A stretch of DNA of 64,000 nt from assembly GCF_022865125.1 (NCBI RefSeq), contig NZ_CP094828.1:124001-188000 (forward strand), read 5' to 3'. The DNA is from Acuticoccus sp. I52.16.1. GTDB taxonomy: Bacteria; Pseudomonadota; Alphaproteobacteria; Rhizobiales; Amorphaceae. The notes under the pieces are model-generated. The model was not told where the DNA came from. It was given only the letters and a program-made list of their open reading frames with translations, and ran no database searches. The number at the start of each line of letters is the position of its first letter. The stretch's first letter is position 1. The position numbers were made by a program, and so were the translations under genes. Positions 1-10,015 of the stretch are shown here, in pieces.

Positions 1-1500
1 GTCGTCCGACGGGACATAGCCGTCCGCCAGCGTGACGTAGGCGGCGACGACCGCGCCGCGCAGCGCATCCGGCTTGCCCACCACGCCGGCAAGTTGCACC
101 GCGGGGTGGGAGATGAGGCAATTTTCCACCTCGGCCGGCCCGATCCTGTAACCGGCCGAGCTGATGACGTCGTCATCGCGGCCGATGAAGGTGAAGCGCC
201 CCTCCTCGCACCGGCCGCGATCGCCGGTCAGCAGCCAGCGCCCCTCGAGACCGCTGACGAACTTCTCCGCCGTGGCCGCGGGGTTGTTCCAATAGCGCAG
301 GAACATCACCGGATCCGGTGACAGCACGGCGATGGCGCCTTCCTCGCCGTCCGGCAGCCTCTCGCCGGTCGCAGCGTCGACGATCGCCACCCGGTGCCCC
401 GGCGCCGCGCGGCCCATGACGCCCGGCACCACCGGCTCCAGCGACGAACAGGAGGACACGACCATGTTGCACTCGGTCTGGCCGTAGAACTCGTTGATCG
501 TGGTGCCGAAGACGCGCTCGCCCCACGCGATCAGTTCCGGGCTCAGCGTCTCACCGCCGCTCGCCACGGAGCGCAGGCGCAGGCCGAAGCGCTCCGCGTC
601 CGGCACGAGGCGCATCATCTTCAGCGCCGTCGGCGGCAGGAAGGCGTTGCGCACGCCCTGCGTCGCCATCAACTCCAGCGCCGCCTCGCCGGTGAACTTC
701 TCGAACCGGCATGCCACCACCGCGAGACCGTGGTGCAGGGCCGGCATCAGCACGTCCAACAGACCGCCGATCCACGCCCAGTCCGCCGGCGTCCAGATCC
801 GGTCGCCCGGCTGGGGCAACAGGTTGTGACTGGCCTCGACGCCCGGCAGATGGCCCAGGAGCACCCGGTGCGCATGCAGCGCTCCCTTGGGGTCACCGGT
901 GGTCCCGGAGGTATAGATGAGGACCGCCGGATCGTCGGCGCGCGTGTCGGCGGGGGTGTAAGCCCGGCTCTCGGCCGCGCAGGCGGCGGCGAAGTCCTCC
1001 GCGCCGTCCACCGCACCGTCGATGCACAGCACGACGTCGAGATCGGGCAGCGTTCCGCGGATCTCGGCGATCCGGGCCGCACCGGCGCGGTTGGTGACGA
1101 CGGCGCGGGCCTGCGAGTCGCGCAGCCGGTAGCCCAGCGCGTCGACCCCGAAGAGCGTGAACAGCGGGATCGACACGCAGCCCATCTTGGCCGACGCGAT
1201 GTGCGCCACGGCCGTCTCCACCCCCTGCGGCAGCAGCACGCCGATGCGGTCGCCGAGCGAGCCGCGCAGCCCGATGCCGCGCGCCGCCAGCGCGTTGGCG
1301 AGCTGGTTGGAGCGTGCCTTCAGATCGGCGAACGTGGTGATGGACGCCGCCCCGCCCGGCTTGACGTCGATGATCGCCGGTGCGTCCGGCGTCGTCGCCG
1401 CCCAGCGGTCGCAGACGTCGACGCCGATGTTGTAGCGCGCCGGGATGTCCCAGCGGAACGCCGCCTCGAGGGCTGCATAGGTGTCGGCGTGCGGCAGCAT
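1..1500 (-). CDS. Acyl-CoA synthetase (AMP-binding), 3' end outside the window
   Basis: The first 500 codons of an ANL-superfamily acyl-CoA synthetase, which activates a carboxylic acid to its acyl-AMP and then its CoA thioester. The P-loop YTSGTTGDPKG lies at about residues 196-206. Further on are the acyl-adenylate motif EFYGQTE and the hinge-region sequence LLTGDRGR. The C-terminal lid domain runs off the left edge, so the family length (about 540 residues) cannot be checked. The ATG at 1500 shares one base with the TGA stop of the upstream biotin carboxylase gene (TGATG), so the two are translationally coupled. Being last visible in a leucine-degradation operon, it probably activates isovalerate, acetoacetate or another short branched acid. 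That substrate is inferred from context only. Confidence 0.9.
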   Translation of the reverse strand, partial: MLPHADTYAALEAAFRWDIPARYNIGVDVCDRWAATTPDAPAIIDVKPGGAASITTFADLKARSNQLANALAARGIGLRGSLGDRIGVLLPQGVETAVAHIASAKMGCVSIPLFTLFGVDALGYRLRDSQARAVVTNRAGAARIAEIRGTLPDLDVVLCIDGAVDGAEDFAAACAAESRAYTPADTRADDPAVLIYTSGTTGDPKGALHAHRVLLGHLPGVEASHNLLPQPGDRIWTPADWAWIGGLLDVLMPALHHGLAVVACRFEKFTGEAALELMATQGVRNAFLPPTALKMMRLVPDAERFGLRLRSVASGGETLSPELIAWGERVFGTTINEFYGQTECNMVVSSCSSLEPVVPGVMGRAAPGHRVAIVDAATGERLPDGEEGAIAVLSPDPVMFLRYWNNPAATAEKFVSGLEGRWLLTGDRGRCEEGRFTFIGRDDDVISSAGYRIGPAEVENCLISHPAVQLAGVVGKPDALRGAVVAAYVTLADGYVPSDD

Positions 1501-3479
1501 CACGCCTCCGTTTCCAGCGCGAGGAGGAGCGTGCCCTCCTCGACTTGATCCCCCTCGGCCACCATCACCTCGGCGACGATGCCGTCGCGCGGGGCGGTCA
1601 TGGTGTGCTCCATCTTCATCGCCTCCAGGATGACGAGCGCCTGCCCGGCCTCGACGGAGTCTCCCGCGGCGATCCGCACGGCACGCACCAGACCGGGCAT
1701 CGGCGCGGCCACCGTGTCGCCCCCGGCCCCCTCCTCGGCGTGTGCCTCGGCGCTGTAGTGCACGAAGCGGTGGGCCGCGGCATCCATGAAGACGGTGACG
1801 GCGCCCGGCTCGGTCGCGATACCGGCGGTGGCGATGCGGTCGACGAAGGCGAGCCGCAGCCGGTCCGGGTCCCGCCCGTCGATCACCGCGACGGGGACGG
1901 TGGCCGCCGGCGTCGTCACGACGAAACCGTCGTCGCGGTCGGTGACGATGATGTCGACCCGCCCCTCGGCGCCCTCGAACCGGGCGGCCTGGCGCGCCTC
2001 GCCCCAGCTCCGGAAGCCGCCCAGCGCGGTGAACGGGCCGCTCTCCGGCCGCGGCGCGAGACGCCCCAGCTGGGCCAGCGCCGCGACGGCGATCGCCTCG
2101 GCCGGAGCCGCCGGGGTCGCCGTCAGCGCCGCCTGATCGCGCCCGATGAGCCCGGTGTCCACGTCGCCCGCCGCGAATCCGGGATGGGCCGCGAGCCTCG
2201 CCAGGAAGGCGACGTTAGTGACCGACCCCGCCACCCGCGTCTGCCCCAGCGCCCGCGACAGGCGCGCCAGCGCGCTCGCCCGGTCCGGACCCCAAACGAT
2301 CAGCTTGGCGATCATCGGGTCGTAATGCGGGGTGATGCGGTCGCCTTCGACGACGCCGGTGTCGACCCGCACGCCCTCGCCCTGCGGCAGGCGCAAGGTG
2401 GTGAGCGTGCCGGTGGCGGGGAGGAAGTCGCGGCTGGCGTCCTCGGCGTAGATGCGCGCCTCGAACGCGTGCCCGTCGAGGCGCACGCCCGCCTGGTCGA
2501 ACGGCAATGGTTCGCCGCCCGCGACGCGCAGCTGCAATTCGACGAGGTCGAGCCCGGTGATCAGCTCCGTCACCGGGTGCTCGACCTGAAGCCGCGTGTT
2601 CATCTCCATGAACCAGAAGCGGTCCGGCCGCAGCCCCTCGGAGGCGTCGACGATGAACTCGATGGTGCCGGCGCCGACGTAGCCGATTGCCTTCGCCGCC
2701 TTCACCGCCGCCTCGCCCATCGCGGCGCGCATCTCGGCCGGCATCCCCGGCGCGGGGGCCTCCTCGATCACCTTCTGGTGGCGCCGTTGCAGCGAGCAGT
2801 CGCGCTCGTTGAGGTGGACGGCGTGGCCGTGCGCGTCGCCGAACACCTGGATCTCGATGTGCCGCGGCTTCTCGATGTACTTCTCGATGAGGCAGTGCGG
2901 ATCGCCGAACGAGGACTGCCCCTCGCGCTGCGCCCCTTCGAGCGCCGCGGCGAAGTCGGCCGCGCGCTCCACCCGGCGCATCCCCTTGCCGCCGCCGCCC
3001 GCGCGCGCCTTGATCAGCACGGGGTAGCCGATGCGCTCGGCCTCCGCGGCGAGCGTCGCGGCGTCCTGCGCGGCGCCATGGTAGCCCGGCACCACCGCGA
3101 CGCCGGCCTTCTCCATCAACGCCTTGGCCGCGTCCTTCAGGCCCATCGCCCGGATCGCCGAGGCCGGCGGGCCGACGAAGGTGAGGCCGGCCGCCGCGAC
3201 CGCGTCGACGAAGTCCGGGTTCTCGGAGAGGAAGCCGTAGCCGGGATGGATCGCGTCGGCGCCGGTCGACCGGGCGGCCGCGATGATCCGCTCTCCCTTC
3301 AGGTAGCTCTGGGCGACGGGGGGCGGGCCGATCGGCACCGCCTCGTCGGCCATCGCGACGTGCAGCGCGTCGCGGTCGGCCTCGGAGAACACCGAGACGG
3401 TGGCGATCCCCATGCGGCGGGCGGTGCGGATGACGCGGCAGGCGATCTCGCCGCGGTTGGCAATCAGGAGCTTTTTCAT
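1500..3479 (-). CDS. mccA: 3-methylcrotonyl-CoA carboxylase, biotin-carboxylase (alpha) subunit
   Basis: A 659-residue biotin-dependent carboxylase alpha subunit of the usual MCC length. The N-terminus MKKLLIANRGEIACRVIRTA is the standard biotin-carboxylase start. The ATP-grasp glycine-rich loop (ARAGGGGKGMR) follows, then the EMNTRLQVEHPVTE active-site segment. A C-terminal biotinyl domain carries EAMKMEH, with the biotinylated Lys at about residue 622. It carboxylates biotin with ATP and bicarbonate. The partner beta subunit is encoded 5 bp upstream, and the two catalyse carboxylation of 3-methylcrotonyl-CoA in leucine catabolism. The same open frame extends further upstream, but the ATG at 3479 gives the family N-terminus and lies just after the mccB stop. 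An acetyl- or propionyl-CoA carboxylase is possible, but the neighbouring isovaleryl-CoA dehydrogenase favours MCC. Confidence 0.93.
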   Translation of the reverse strand: MKKLLIANRGEIACRVIRTARRMGIATVSVFSEADRDALHVAMADEAVPIGPPPVAQSYLKGERIIAAARSTGADAIHPGYGFLSENPDFVDAVAAAGLTFVGPPASAIRAMGLKDAAKALMEKAGVAVVPGYHGAAQDAATLAAEAERIGYPVLIKARAGGGGKGMRRVERAADFAAALEGAQREGQSSFGDPHCLIEKYIEKPRHIEIQVFGDAHGHAVHLNERDCSLQRRHQKVIEEAPAPGMPAEMRAAMGEAAVKAAKAIGYVGAGTIEFIVDASEGLRPDRFWFMEMNTRLQVEHPVTELITGLDLVELQLRVAGGEPLPFDQAGVRLDGHAFEARIYAEDASRDFLPATGTLTTLRLPQGEGVRVDTGVVEGDRITPHYDPMIAKLIVWGPDRASALARLSRALGQTRVAGSVTNVAFLARLAAHPGFAAGDVDTGLIGRDQAALTATPAAPAEAIAVAALAQLGRLAPRPESGPFTALGGFRSWGEARQAARFEGAEGRVDIIVTDRDDGFVVTTPAATVPVAVIDGRDPDRLRLAFVDRIATAGIATEPGAVTVFMDAAAHRFVHYSAEAHAEEGAGGDTVAAPMPGLVRAVRIAAGDSVEAGQALVILEAMKMEHTMTAPRDGIVAEVMVAEGDQVEEGTLLLALETEA

Positions 3480-3484
3480 GGCGC

Positions 3485-5092
3485 TCACATCCGGAAGAGG
3501 CCGAAGCGCGTCTCGGAGATCGGCGCGTTGAGGGTGGCGGCGAGCGAGAGGCCGAGGGTGTCGCGCGTCTTGACCGGGTCGACGATGCCGTCGTCCCACA
3601 GGCGCGCCGAGGCGTAGAGCGGGTGCGACTGACGCTCGAACATGTCGATGGTCGGCTGCTTGAAGGCGGCCTCCTCCTCTTCGGACCAGGTGCCGCCCTT
3701 GCGCTCGATCCCCTCGCGCCGGACGATGGCGAGCACCCGCGCCGCCTGCTCGCCGCCCATCACCGCGATGCGGCTGTTGGGCCAGGTCCACAGGAAACGC
3801 GGCTGGTAGGCGCGGCCGGCCATGCCGTAGTTGCCCGCCCCGTAGGAGCCGCCGATCAGCATGGTGATCTTGGGGACAGCCGTCGTCGACACCGCCGTCA
3901 CCAGCTTGGCGCCGTGCTTGGCGATGCCGCCCGCCTCGTAGGCGCGGCCGACCATGAAGCCGGTGATGTTTTGCAGGAAGACCAGCGGGATCTTCTGCTG
4001 CGAACACAGCTCGACGAAGTGCGCCCCCTTCATGGAGCTTTCCGCGAAGAGCACGCCGTTGTTGGCGATGATCCCCACCGGGATGCCCCAGATATGCGCG
4101 AACCCGCACACCAGCGTCGTGCCGTAGCGGGCCTTGAATTCGTCGAAGCGCGAGCCGTCGACGACGCGGGCGATCACCTCGCGCACATCGTAGGGCACCT
4201 TCGGGTCGGCGGGGACGAGGCCCATGATCTCGGCCGGATCGTAGGCGGGCGCCTCGGGCGCCGCGAGCACGACCGACTGCGGGCGCGGCTCGGTGCGGTT
4301 GGCGATGGCGCGGCGGGCGAGCTCCAGCGCGTGGAGATCGTCGGTCGCCAGATGGTCGGCGACGCCGGACAGGCGCGTGTGTACGTCGCCGCCGCCGAGG
4401 TCCTCGGCCGTCACCACCTCGCCCGTCGCCGCGCGCACCAGCGGCGGACCGGCGAGGAATATGGTGCCCTGCTCCTTGACGATGATCGTCTCGTCACTCA
4501 TCGCCGGGACGTAGGCGCCGCCCGCGGTGCACGAGCCCATGACGACGGCGATCTGCGCGATCCCCTTCGCCGACATGCGCGCCTGATTGTAGAAGATGCG
4601 GCCGAAGTGGTCGCGGTCGGGGAAGACCTCGTCCTGGTTGGGAAGGTTCGCGCCGCCCGAGTCCACCAGGTAGACGCACGGCAGGCGGTTCTCCTCGGCG
4701 ATCTCCTGCGCGCGCAGGTGCTTCTTCACCGTGACGGGGAAATAGGTGCCGCCTTTCACCGTGGCGTCGTTGGCGAGCACCATCACCTCGCGCCCCATGA
4801 CGCGGCCGATGCCGGCGATGGCACCCGCGGCCGGCACCTCGTCCTTGTACATGCCGTTGGCGGCGAAGAGCCCGATCTCGAGGAACGGCGAGCCGGGGTC
4901 GAGCAGCCCCTGCACCCGGTCGCGCGGCAGGAGCTTGCCGCGCTTCAGGTGCCGCTCGCGCGACGCCGCGCCGCCCCCCTCGATAGCCGTCTCGGCGACC
5001 GCGCGGGCGGTCTCGAGTTGCGCCAGCATCGCGTCGCGGTTGGCCGCGAACGCTTCCGAGCGGGTGGAGATGGACGAGGTCAGGACCGACAT
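3485..5092 (-). CDS. mccB: 3-methylcrotonyl-CoA carboxylase, carboxyltransferase (beta) subunit
   Basis: A 535-residue carboxyltransferase of the crotonase-like fold, with both halves (N- and C-lobes) present. The oxyanion-hole glycines are visible in [15 protein letters not shown] and in [16 protein letters not shown]. It transfers the carboxyl group from biotin to the gamma carbon of 3-methylcrotonyl-CoA, forming 3-methylglutaconyl-CoA. The sequence follows MCC beta (LiuB) rather than propionyl-CoA carboxylase beta, for example in [19 protein letters not shown]. It lies between the isovaleryl-CoA dehydrogenase gene (62 bp upstream) and mccA (5 bp downstream), in pathway order. Cytoplasmic alpha6-beta6 complex in known homologues. 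Confidence 0.95.
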   Translation of the reverse strand: MSVLTSSISTRSEAFAANRDAMLAQLETARAVAETAIEGGGAASRERHLKRGKLLPRDRVQGLLDPGSPFLEIGLFAANGMYKDEVPAAGAIAGIGRVMGREVMVLANDATVKGGTYFPVTVKKHLRAQEIAEENRLPCVYLVDSGGANLPNQDEVFPDRDHFGRIFYNQARMSAKGIAQIAVVMGSCTAGGAYVPAMSDETIIVKEQGTIFLAGPPLVRAATGEVVTAEDLGGGDVHTRLSGVADHLATDDLHALELARRAIANRTEPRPQSVVLAAPEAPAYDPAEIMGLVPADPKVPYDVREVIARVVDGSRFDEFKARYGTTLVCGFAHIWGIPVGIIANNGVLFAESSMKGAHFVELCSQQKIPLVFLQNITGFMVGRAYEAGGIAKHGAKLVTAVSTTAVPKITMLIGGSYGAGNYGMAGRAYQPRFLWTWPNSRIAVMGGEQAARVLAIVRREGIERKGGTWSEEEEAAFKQPTIDMFERQSHPLYASARLWDDGIVDPVKTRDTLGLSLAATLNAPISETRFGLFRM

Positions 5093-5154
5093 GGGGCCTC
5101 CGGAGGCGGCGCCGCGCGGAGTTCGCGCCGGTGCCGCAGCGTTTCTATTGTGGC

Positions 5155-6318
5155 TCAGGCCGTCTCGGCGAAGAGCTCGCGGCCGATCAGCATGCGGCGG
5201 ATTTCCGAGGTGCCGGCGCCGATCTCGTAGAGCTTGGCGTCGCGTAGGAGGCGGCCGGTGGGGTACTCGTTGATGTAGCCGTTGCCGCCGAGCGCCTGGA
5301 TCGCCTCCAGCGCCATCTGCGTCGCCTTTTCAGCCGCGTAGAGGATGCAGCCGGCCGAATCCTTGCGGCTCGTCTCACCCCGGTCGCACGCCGCGGCGAC
5401 CGCGTAGACGTAGGCGCGGCACGCGTTGAGGCCGACATACATGTCCGCCACCTTGCCCTGCATCAGCTGGAACTCGCCGATCGCTTTGCCGAACTGCTCG
5501 CGCTCGTGGATGTACGGGACGACGACGTCGAGACACGCGGCCATGATGCCGAGCGGCCCGGCCGCCAGCACCACGCGCTCATAGTCGAGGCCCGACATCA
5601 GGACGCGCACCCCGCCGCCCTCCTCGCCGAGGATGTTCTCGTACGGCACCTCGCAGTTCTCGAACACCAATTCGCAGGTGTTGGAGCCGCGCATGCCGAG
5701 CTTGTCGAGCTTCTGCGCGGTCGAGAACCCGGCCATGCCCTTCTCGATCAGGAAGGCGGTGATCCCCTTCGGCCCCTTGTCCGGGTCGGTCTTGGCGTAA
5801 ACGACCAATGTGGACGCGTCCGGCCCGTTGGTGATCCACATCTTGGTGCCGTTGAGGATGAAGCGGTCGTTGCGCTTCTCGGCACGCAGCTTCATCGACA
5901 CGACATCCGAGCCGGCGCCCGATTCGGACATCGCCAGGCTGCCGACATGCTCGCCCGTCATCAGCTTGGGGAGGTACTTCTCCTTCTGCTCGGGCGTGCC
6001 GTTGCGACGGATCTGGTTGACGCAAAGGTTGGAGTGCGCGCCGTAGGAGAGGCCGACCGAGGCCGAGGCGCGGGAAATCTCCTCGATCGCGACGCAGTGC
6101 GCGAGGTAGCCCATCCCCGTGCCGCCCAGCTCCTCCTCGACCGTGATGCCGAGGAGCCCCAGCTCGCCCATCTCGCGCCACAGCTCCATCGGGAACTCGT
6201 TGGTGGCGTCGATCTCGGCCGCGCGCGGGGCGATGCGCTCGCGGGCGAAGCGGTGCACCATCTCGCGCAGCGCGTCGATGTCCTCGCCGAGGGCGAAGTT
6301 CATGGATTTGTCGAACAC
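5155..6318 (-). CDS. ivd: Isovaleryl-CoA dehydrogenase
   Basis: A 387-residue acyl-CoA dehydrogenase that oxidises isovaleryl-CoA to 3-methylcrotonyl-CoA, passing electrons to ETF. Isovaleryl-CoA dehydrogenases carry the catalytic base on helix G, and the matching Glu is E247 in [11 protein letters not shown]. The position used by other acyl-CoA dehydrogenases falls in [12 protein letters not shown], where the usual Glu-Gly-Thr is absent. FAD-binding segments ([27 protein letters not shown]) are intact. The start is a GTG at 6318 preceded by GGGAGGAG. The downstream ATG at 6303 would lose the family N-terminus MF..SMNF. The gene overlaps the end of the TetR gene by 19 bp, so regulator and operon are co-transcribed. 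Confidence 0.95.
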   Translation of the reverse strand: MFDKSMNFALGEDIDALREMVHRFARERIAPRAAEIDATNEFPMELWREMGELGLLGITVEEELGGTGMGYLAHCVAIEEISRASASVGLSYGAHSNLCVNQIRRNGTPEQKEKYLPKLMTGEHVGSLAMSESGAGSDVVSMKLRAEKRNDRFILNGTKMWITNGPDASTLVVYAKTDPDKGPKGITAFLIEKGMAGFSTAQKLDKLGMRGSNTCELVFENCEVPYENILGEEGGGVRVLMSGLDYERVVLAAGPLGIMAACLDVVVPYIHEREQFGKAIGEFQLMQGKVADMYVGLNACRAYVYAVAAACDRGETSRKDSAGCILYAAEKATQMALEAIQALGGNGYINEYPTGRLLRDAKLYEIGAGTSEIRRMLIGRELFAETA

Positions 6319-6944
6319 AGGCTCCTCCCGGCGCCGGTCTCGAGGCCGACGCTCTTCAGGGTCATATCAACATAGATCTCGCCGATGGTCTCGCGCGAGA
6401 GGCGCCCGCCCTCGCGGTACCAGGTGGTGACGCCCGTCAGCATGGCGATGATCGCACGCGCGCCGACGTTGACGTCCGGCACATGGAAGGCGCCCGCGAC
6501 GACACCGTCGGCGAGGATGGCGCGCACCTCCAGCTCGTAGCGGCGGCGCAGCGCGTTGACGGCGGCGAAGTTGTCGCCCTCCAGGCTGCGGAGCTCCATG
6601 TACGCGATGAAGACCGCGGTCGCCTGGTCGAAGTGGTGGGCGATGTGGAAGCGGGCGAACTGGGCGAGCCGCTCGGCCGGGGGCGCATCGTCGAGCCGCG
6701 CCTCCTCCCAGGCCTCCAGGAGGCTCTCCATGTGCGTGAGCATCAGCTCCGCCAGGATCGCCTGCTTGGACGGAAAGTGGTTGTAGATGGCGCTCTGACG
6801 AATGCCGACGGCCCCGGCGATATCGCGCATGGAGACCGCGCCGTAGCTCTTGCGCGCGATCAGACGCTCGGCCGCCTGGCGGATGGTCTCGCGGGTGCCT
6901 TGGCTTCGGTCGAGCATGTTCGCATCCAGTGAACGATCGTTCAT
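6300..6944 (-). CDS. TetR/AcrR-family transcriptional regulator of the leucine operon
   Basis: A 214-residue regulator. The N-terminal TetR helix-turn-helix spans about residues 17-65 ([12 protein letters not shown] ... [21 protein letters not shown]), followed by an all-helical ligand-binding domain. It is the first gene of the leucine-degradation operon and overlaps ivd by 19 bp, so it is probably a local repressor that responds to an acyl-CoA intermediate, as LiuQ-type TetR regulators do. That role is inferred. The ATG at 6944 follows a good ribosome binding site (AAGAGGTGA), but its codons lie inside a perfect 14-bp palindrome. An ATG at 6917 (residue 10) is an alternative start, and would place that palindrome in the promoter. 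Confidence 0.88.
   Translation of the reverse strand: MNDRSLDANMLDRSQGTRETIRQAAERLIARKSYGAVSMRDIAGAVGIRQSAIYNHFPSKQAILAELMLTHMESLLEAWEEARLDDAPPAERLAQFARFHIAHHFDQATAVFIAYMELRSLEGDNFAAVNALRRRYELEVRAILADGVVAGAFHVPDVNVGARAIIAMLTGVTTWYREGGRLSRETIGEIYVDMTLKSVGLETGAGRSLCSTNP
6930..6943. promoter_or_regulatory. Perfect palindrome, probable TetR operator
   Basis: TGAACGATCGTTCA is a perfect 14-bp inverted repeat of the kind bound by TetR-family dimers. It covers codons 1-5 of the regulator if translation starts at 6944. If transcription uses the TTGACA hexamer at 6968-6963 (minus strand), the palindrome covers the -10/+1 region, which is ideal for autorepression. I saw no second copy between 6945 and 7217. 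Confidence 0.55.
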
Positions 6945-6962
6945 TCACCTCTTGAACCTCGC

Positions 6963-6968
6963 TGTCAA
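6963..6968 (-). promoter_or_regulatory. Candidate -35 box of the TetR-ivd-mcc operon
   Basis: A consensus TTGACA on the minus strand, 18 bp upstream of the annotated TetR start. The hexamer 17 bp downstream (AATGAA) is a weak -10, so the assignment is tentative. If it is real, transcription starts near 6933 and the regulator must start at the ATG at 6917. Confidence 0.3.
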
Positions 6969-7217
6969 GCATGGCAGGGTTGCGCGGCTCGAATGGCTCG
7001 GCAAGGCGGATCGGCGCCGCGCCGGCCGACGAGTGCGGCGTTACGGACATGCGGCGAGCGTCAGCCATCGCCCCTTGCGACAGCGCGCCAGCGCGTGCCG
7101 AACGCCACCTTTCGAATTCGGGCGAAACGGCCTTCGGCCGCTCCTCGCCCAGCGCCCGACACGGGCACCACAACGCCGAGAGCCCCGCAAAGAGGGTCGC
7201 GGCAGGGAGGGACGAAT

Positions 7218-8030
7218 TTGACGGCAGGCGCTGAGCTGCTCGACGTGCGTGACGTGTCCCTGCGCTTCGGCGGCGTGAAGGCGCTGTCGAACGTGTCGTT
7301 CACGGTGACGAAGGGCGAGGTCTTCTCGATCATCGGGCCGAACGGCGCGGGGAAGACGTCGATGTTGAACTGCATCTCCGGCCGCTATCGGCCGACGGAG
7401 GGCGACGTCCTCTACAAGGGCGCCTCGCTGCTGAAGCGTTCGATCAACGACCGCGCCAAGCTCGGCATCGGCCGCACGTTCCAGAACCTCGCCCTCTTCG
7501 GCCACATGTCGGTGCTCGACAACATCCTCGTCGGCCGCCACCACCGCCTGAAGAACAACGTGCTGACGGGCATGGTCTACTGGGTCGGCGGCGCGCGGCG
7601 CGAGGAGCTGGCCGAGCGGCGGCGCGTGGAAGAGATCATCGACTTCCTGGAGATCCAGCACGTGCGCGGCGAGCCGGCCGGCACCCTCTCCTACGGCCTG
7701 CGCAAGCGGGTGGAGCTGGCGCGGGCGATGGCGATCGAGCCGGAGCTGATCCTGCTCGACGAGCCGATGGCGGGCATGAACCTCGAAGAGAAAGAGGACA
7801 TGGCCCGCTACATCATCGCGCTGTCGGAAGAGTTCGGCATGACGACGATGATGATCGAGCACGACATGGGCGTCGTGATGGACCTTTCCGACCGGGTCAT
7901 CGTCCTCGACTTCGGCAAGAAGATCGCCGGCGGCACCCCGGCCGAGGTCCTCGCCGACGAGCACGTCAAGAAGGCGTACCTCGGCGAAGAAGACGAGGTC
8001 CTCGACGCGCTGGCCGAGGAGACCGCCTGA
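7218..8030 (+). CDS. ABC transporter ATP-binding protein, LivG type
   Basis: A 270-residue ATPase of the HAAT (branched-chain amino acid type) import family. Walker A is GPNGAGKTS (residues 40-48). The signature is LSYGLRKRVELARAM, with Tyr replacing the first Gly of LSGG. Walker B is LILLDEPMAGMN, and the switch His is in IEHDM. The open frame runs further upstream, but a TTG at 7218 lies 7 bases after GGGAGG, and homology begins there. Its stop overlaps the next gene by one base. It is the first gene of a seven-gene operon ending at 15397. The presence of CoA ligases instead of amino acid genes suggests that the cargo is a carboxylic acid. Confidence 0.9.
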   Translation: MTAGAELLDVRDVSLRFGGVKALSNVSFTVTKGEVFSIIGPNGAGKTSMLNCISGRYRPTEGDVLYKGASLLKRSINDRAKLGIGRTFQNLALFGHMSVLDNILVGRHHRLKNNVLTGMVYWVGGARREELAERRRVEEIIDFLEIQHVRGEPAGTLSYGLRKRVELARAMAIEPELILLDEPMAGMNLEEKEDMARYIIALSEEFGMTTMMIEHDMGVVMDLSDRVIVLDFGKKIAGGTPAEVLADEHVKKAYLGEEDEVLDALAEETA

Positions 8031-10015
8031 TGGCCGCTCTGACGATCAAGGGCGAGGAGATCGCCTGGGGACCCGCCCCCGCCGTCGCCGCCGAAGCGGA
8101 CACGCTGCCCAAGCTGCTCGCCCGCAACGCCGCCGCCCACCCGCGCGAGATCGCCCAACGGGAAAAGGAATTCGGCATCTGGATCGCCTACGACTGGGCC
8201 GCGGTCGAGGACCACGTCTCGGCGATGGCGGCCGGGTTCGCCAATCTCGGTCTGGGCGCCGGCGACGTGGTCGCCCTCATCGGCGACAACAGGCCGGAGT
8301 GGGTGTGGGGCGAGGTCGCCGCGCACGCCTGCCGGGCCATGTCGCTGGGTGTCTACCGCGATGCGCTGGAAGATGAGATCCGCCACCTCTTCGGCCATGC
8401 CGAGCCCAAGATCGTCGTCGCCGAGGACGAAGAGCAGGTCGACAAGCTCTTGGAGCTGGGCGACGCCATCCCTTCCGTGAAAGCGATCGTCTACACCGAC
8501 GATCGCGGCATGCGAAAATACGACGACCCGCGCCTCGTCGACATTCGGACGCTCGAGCATTCCGGGCGCGAGGCGCTCACCGCCCACCCCGGCCGCTGGG
8601 CCGAGATGGTGGCGGCGACACGTGCCGAGGACGTCGCGATCCTGTGCACCACCTCCGGCACCACCTCCAATCCGAAGCTCGCGATGTGGACCTCGGCCGC
8701 GCTCGTCGGCCACGCCGAGACGTACCTCAGGTCCGACCCGCGCCAGCCGGGGGACGAGTACGTGGCGGTGCTGCCGCTGTCGTGGGTGATGGAGCAGATG
8801 TACTCCGTCGGTTGGAATTTCCTCGCCCGCATGACGGTCAACTTCGTCGAGGACGAAGCGACCACGATGGCGGATCTGCGCGAGATCGGCCCCCACTTCG
8901 TCCTCTTCTCGCCGCGCGTGTGGGAGCAGGTCGCGGCCGACATTCGCGCCCGCATCATGGACACCTCGCGCTGGAAGCGGGCGATCTACGACTGGGGCGT
9001 GAAGAAGGGCATGTCCGCCGCCGAGATCGGCCGCCGCTCGGCCGCCGCCGACGTGGTCCTCTTCCGCCACCTGCGCGACCGGCTCGGCTTCTCGCGGCTG
9101 AAGTCGGCCGCGACCGGGGGCGCGGCGATGGGACCCGACACCTTCCGCTTCTTCGAGGCGATGGGCGTGCCGCTGAAACAGCTCTACGGCCAGACCGAGG
9201 CGCTCGGCGCGCACACCATCCACAAGGCCGGCGAGGTCGACAACGAGACGGTCGGCTTCCCCATGCCCGGCGTCACGCTGACGATCCGCGATCCCGATCC
9301 GGAGGGCCTCGGCGAGATCCTGGTGAAGCACCCGCACATGATGTCGGGCTACTATCGCAACGAGGCGGACTCGGCCGGGAGCTTCACCGACGACGGCTGG
9401 TTCCAGACCGGTGACGCCGGCTACCTCACCGAGGCGCGCCAGCTCGTCGTCATCGACCGCATCAAGGACCTGTCGACGACCTCCAAGGGCGTGCGCTTCT
9501 CGCCCCAGTTCATCGAGAACAAGTTGAAGTTCTCGACCTACATCGCCGAGGCGGTGATCCTCGGCAAGGACCGGCCCTACCTCGCGGCGATGATCTGCAT
9601 CCGCTTCCCGATCCTCGCCAAGTGGGCGGAGGAGCGGAAGATCTCCTTCACCACCTACTCCGACCTCGCCTCGCGCCGCGAGGTCTACGACGTCCTGCGC
9701 GAGGAGGTGGAGCGGGTGAACGCCACGCTTCCCGAGCACCAGCGGATCGCCAAATTCCTCCTCCTCTACAAAGAGCTGGACGCGGACGACGGCGAGCTGA
9801 CGCGCACCAAGAAGGTGCGCCGCGGCGTCATCGCCGAGAAGTACGAGACCATCATCGAAACCATCTACTCGGGCGCGCCCCACGTCGACATCGACACGGT
9901 GATCCACTTCCAGGACGGCTCGAAGCAGCGCGTGGTGACGACCCTCGCCATCGAGACGCTGAAGAGCGCGCCCGAGCCCGAAGCACGAAGCGCCCACGGG
10001 GAGGCCGCGGCATGA
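8030..10015 (+). CDS. Long-chain fatty acid--CoA ligase-like AMP-binding protein
   Basis: A 661-residue adenylate-forming ligase of the long FadD15/ACSL-like type. The P-loop is TTSGTTSNPK (residues 207-216), with Ser where most family members have Gly. The acyl-adenylate motif is LYGQTEALGAHT, then GWFQTGDAGYL, the hinge VIDRIKDL, and a C-terminal lid ending with the ELTRTKKVRR lysine region. It sits between the LivG-type ATPase gene (one-base overlap) and the LivH-type permease gene (ATGA overlap). It therefore probably traps the imported acid as its CoA thioester in vectorial fashion. The substrate is unknown; fatty or aromatic acids are the obvious candidates. Confidence 0.9.
   Translation: MAALTIKGEEIAWGPAPAVAAEADTLPKLLARNAAAHPREIAQREKEFGIWIAYDWAAVEDHVSAMAAGFANLGLGAGDVVALIGDNRPEWVWGEVAAHACRAMSLGVYRDALEDEIRHLFGHAEPKIVVAEDEEQVDKLLELGDAIPSVKAIVYTDDRGMRKYDDPRLVDIRTLEHSGREALTAHPGRWAEMVAATRAEDVAILCTTSGTTSNPKLAMWTSAALVGHAETYLRSDPRQPGDEYVAVLPLSWVMEQMYSVGWNFLARMTVNFVEDEATTMADLREIGPHFVLFSPRVWEQVAADIRARIMDTSRWKRAIYDWGVKKGMSAAEIGRRSAAADVVLFRHLRDRLGFSRLKSAATGGAAMGPDTFRFFEAMGVPLKQLYGQTEALGAHTIHKAGEVDNETVGFPMPGVTLTIRDPDPEGLGEILVKHPHMMSGYYRNEADSAGSFTDDGWFQTGDAGYLTEARQLVVIDRIKDLSTTSKGVRFSPQFIENKLKFSTYIAEAVILGKDRPYLAAMICIRFPILAKWAEERKISFTTYSDLASRREVYDVLREEVERVNATLPEHQRIAKFLLLYKELDADDGELTRTKKVRRGVIAEKYETIIETIYSGAPHVDIDTVIHFQDGSKQRVVTTLAIETLKSAPEPEARSAHGEAAA

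Noticed and set aside
1380-3617. Long plus-strand open frame opposite mccA (745 codons)
   Set aside because: It is antisense to a clear biotin carboxylase gene, its translation is Arg/Gly/His/Asp-rich low-quality sequence, and such mirror frames occur opposite nearly every gene here because of high third-position G+C.
7808-9997. Minus-strand open frame of 729 codons opposite the first CoA ligase
   Set aside because: Same shadow effect; composition is repetitive Val/Asp/Gly/Arg without a family signature.
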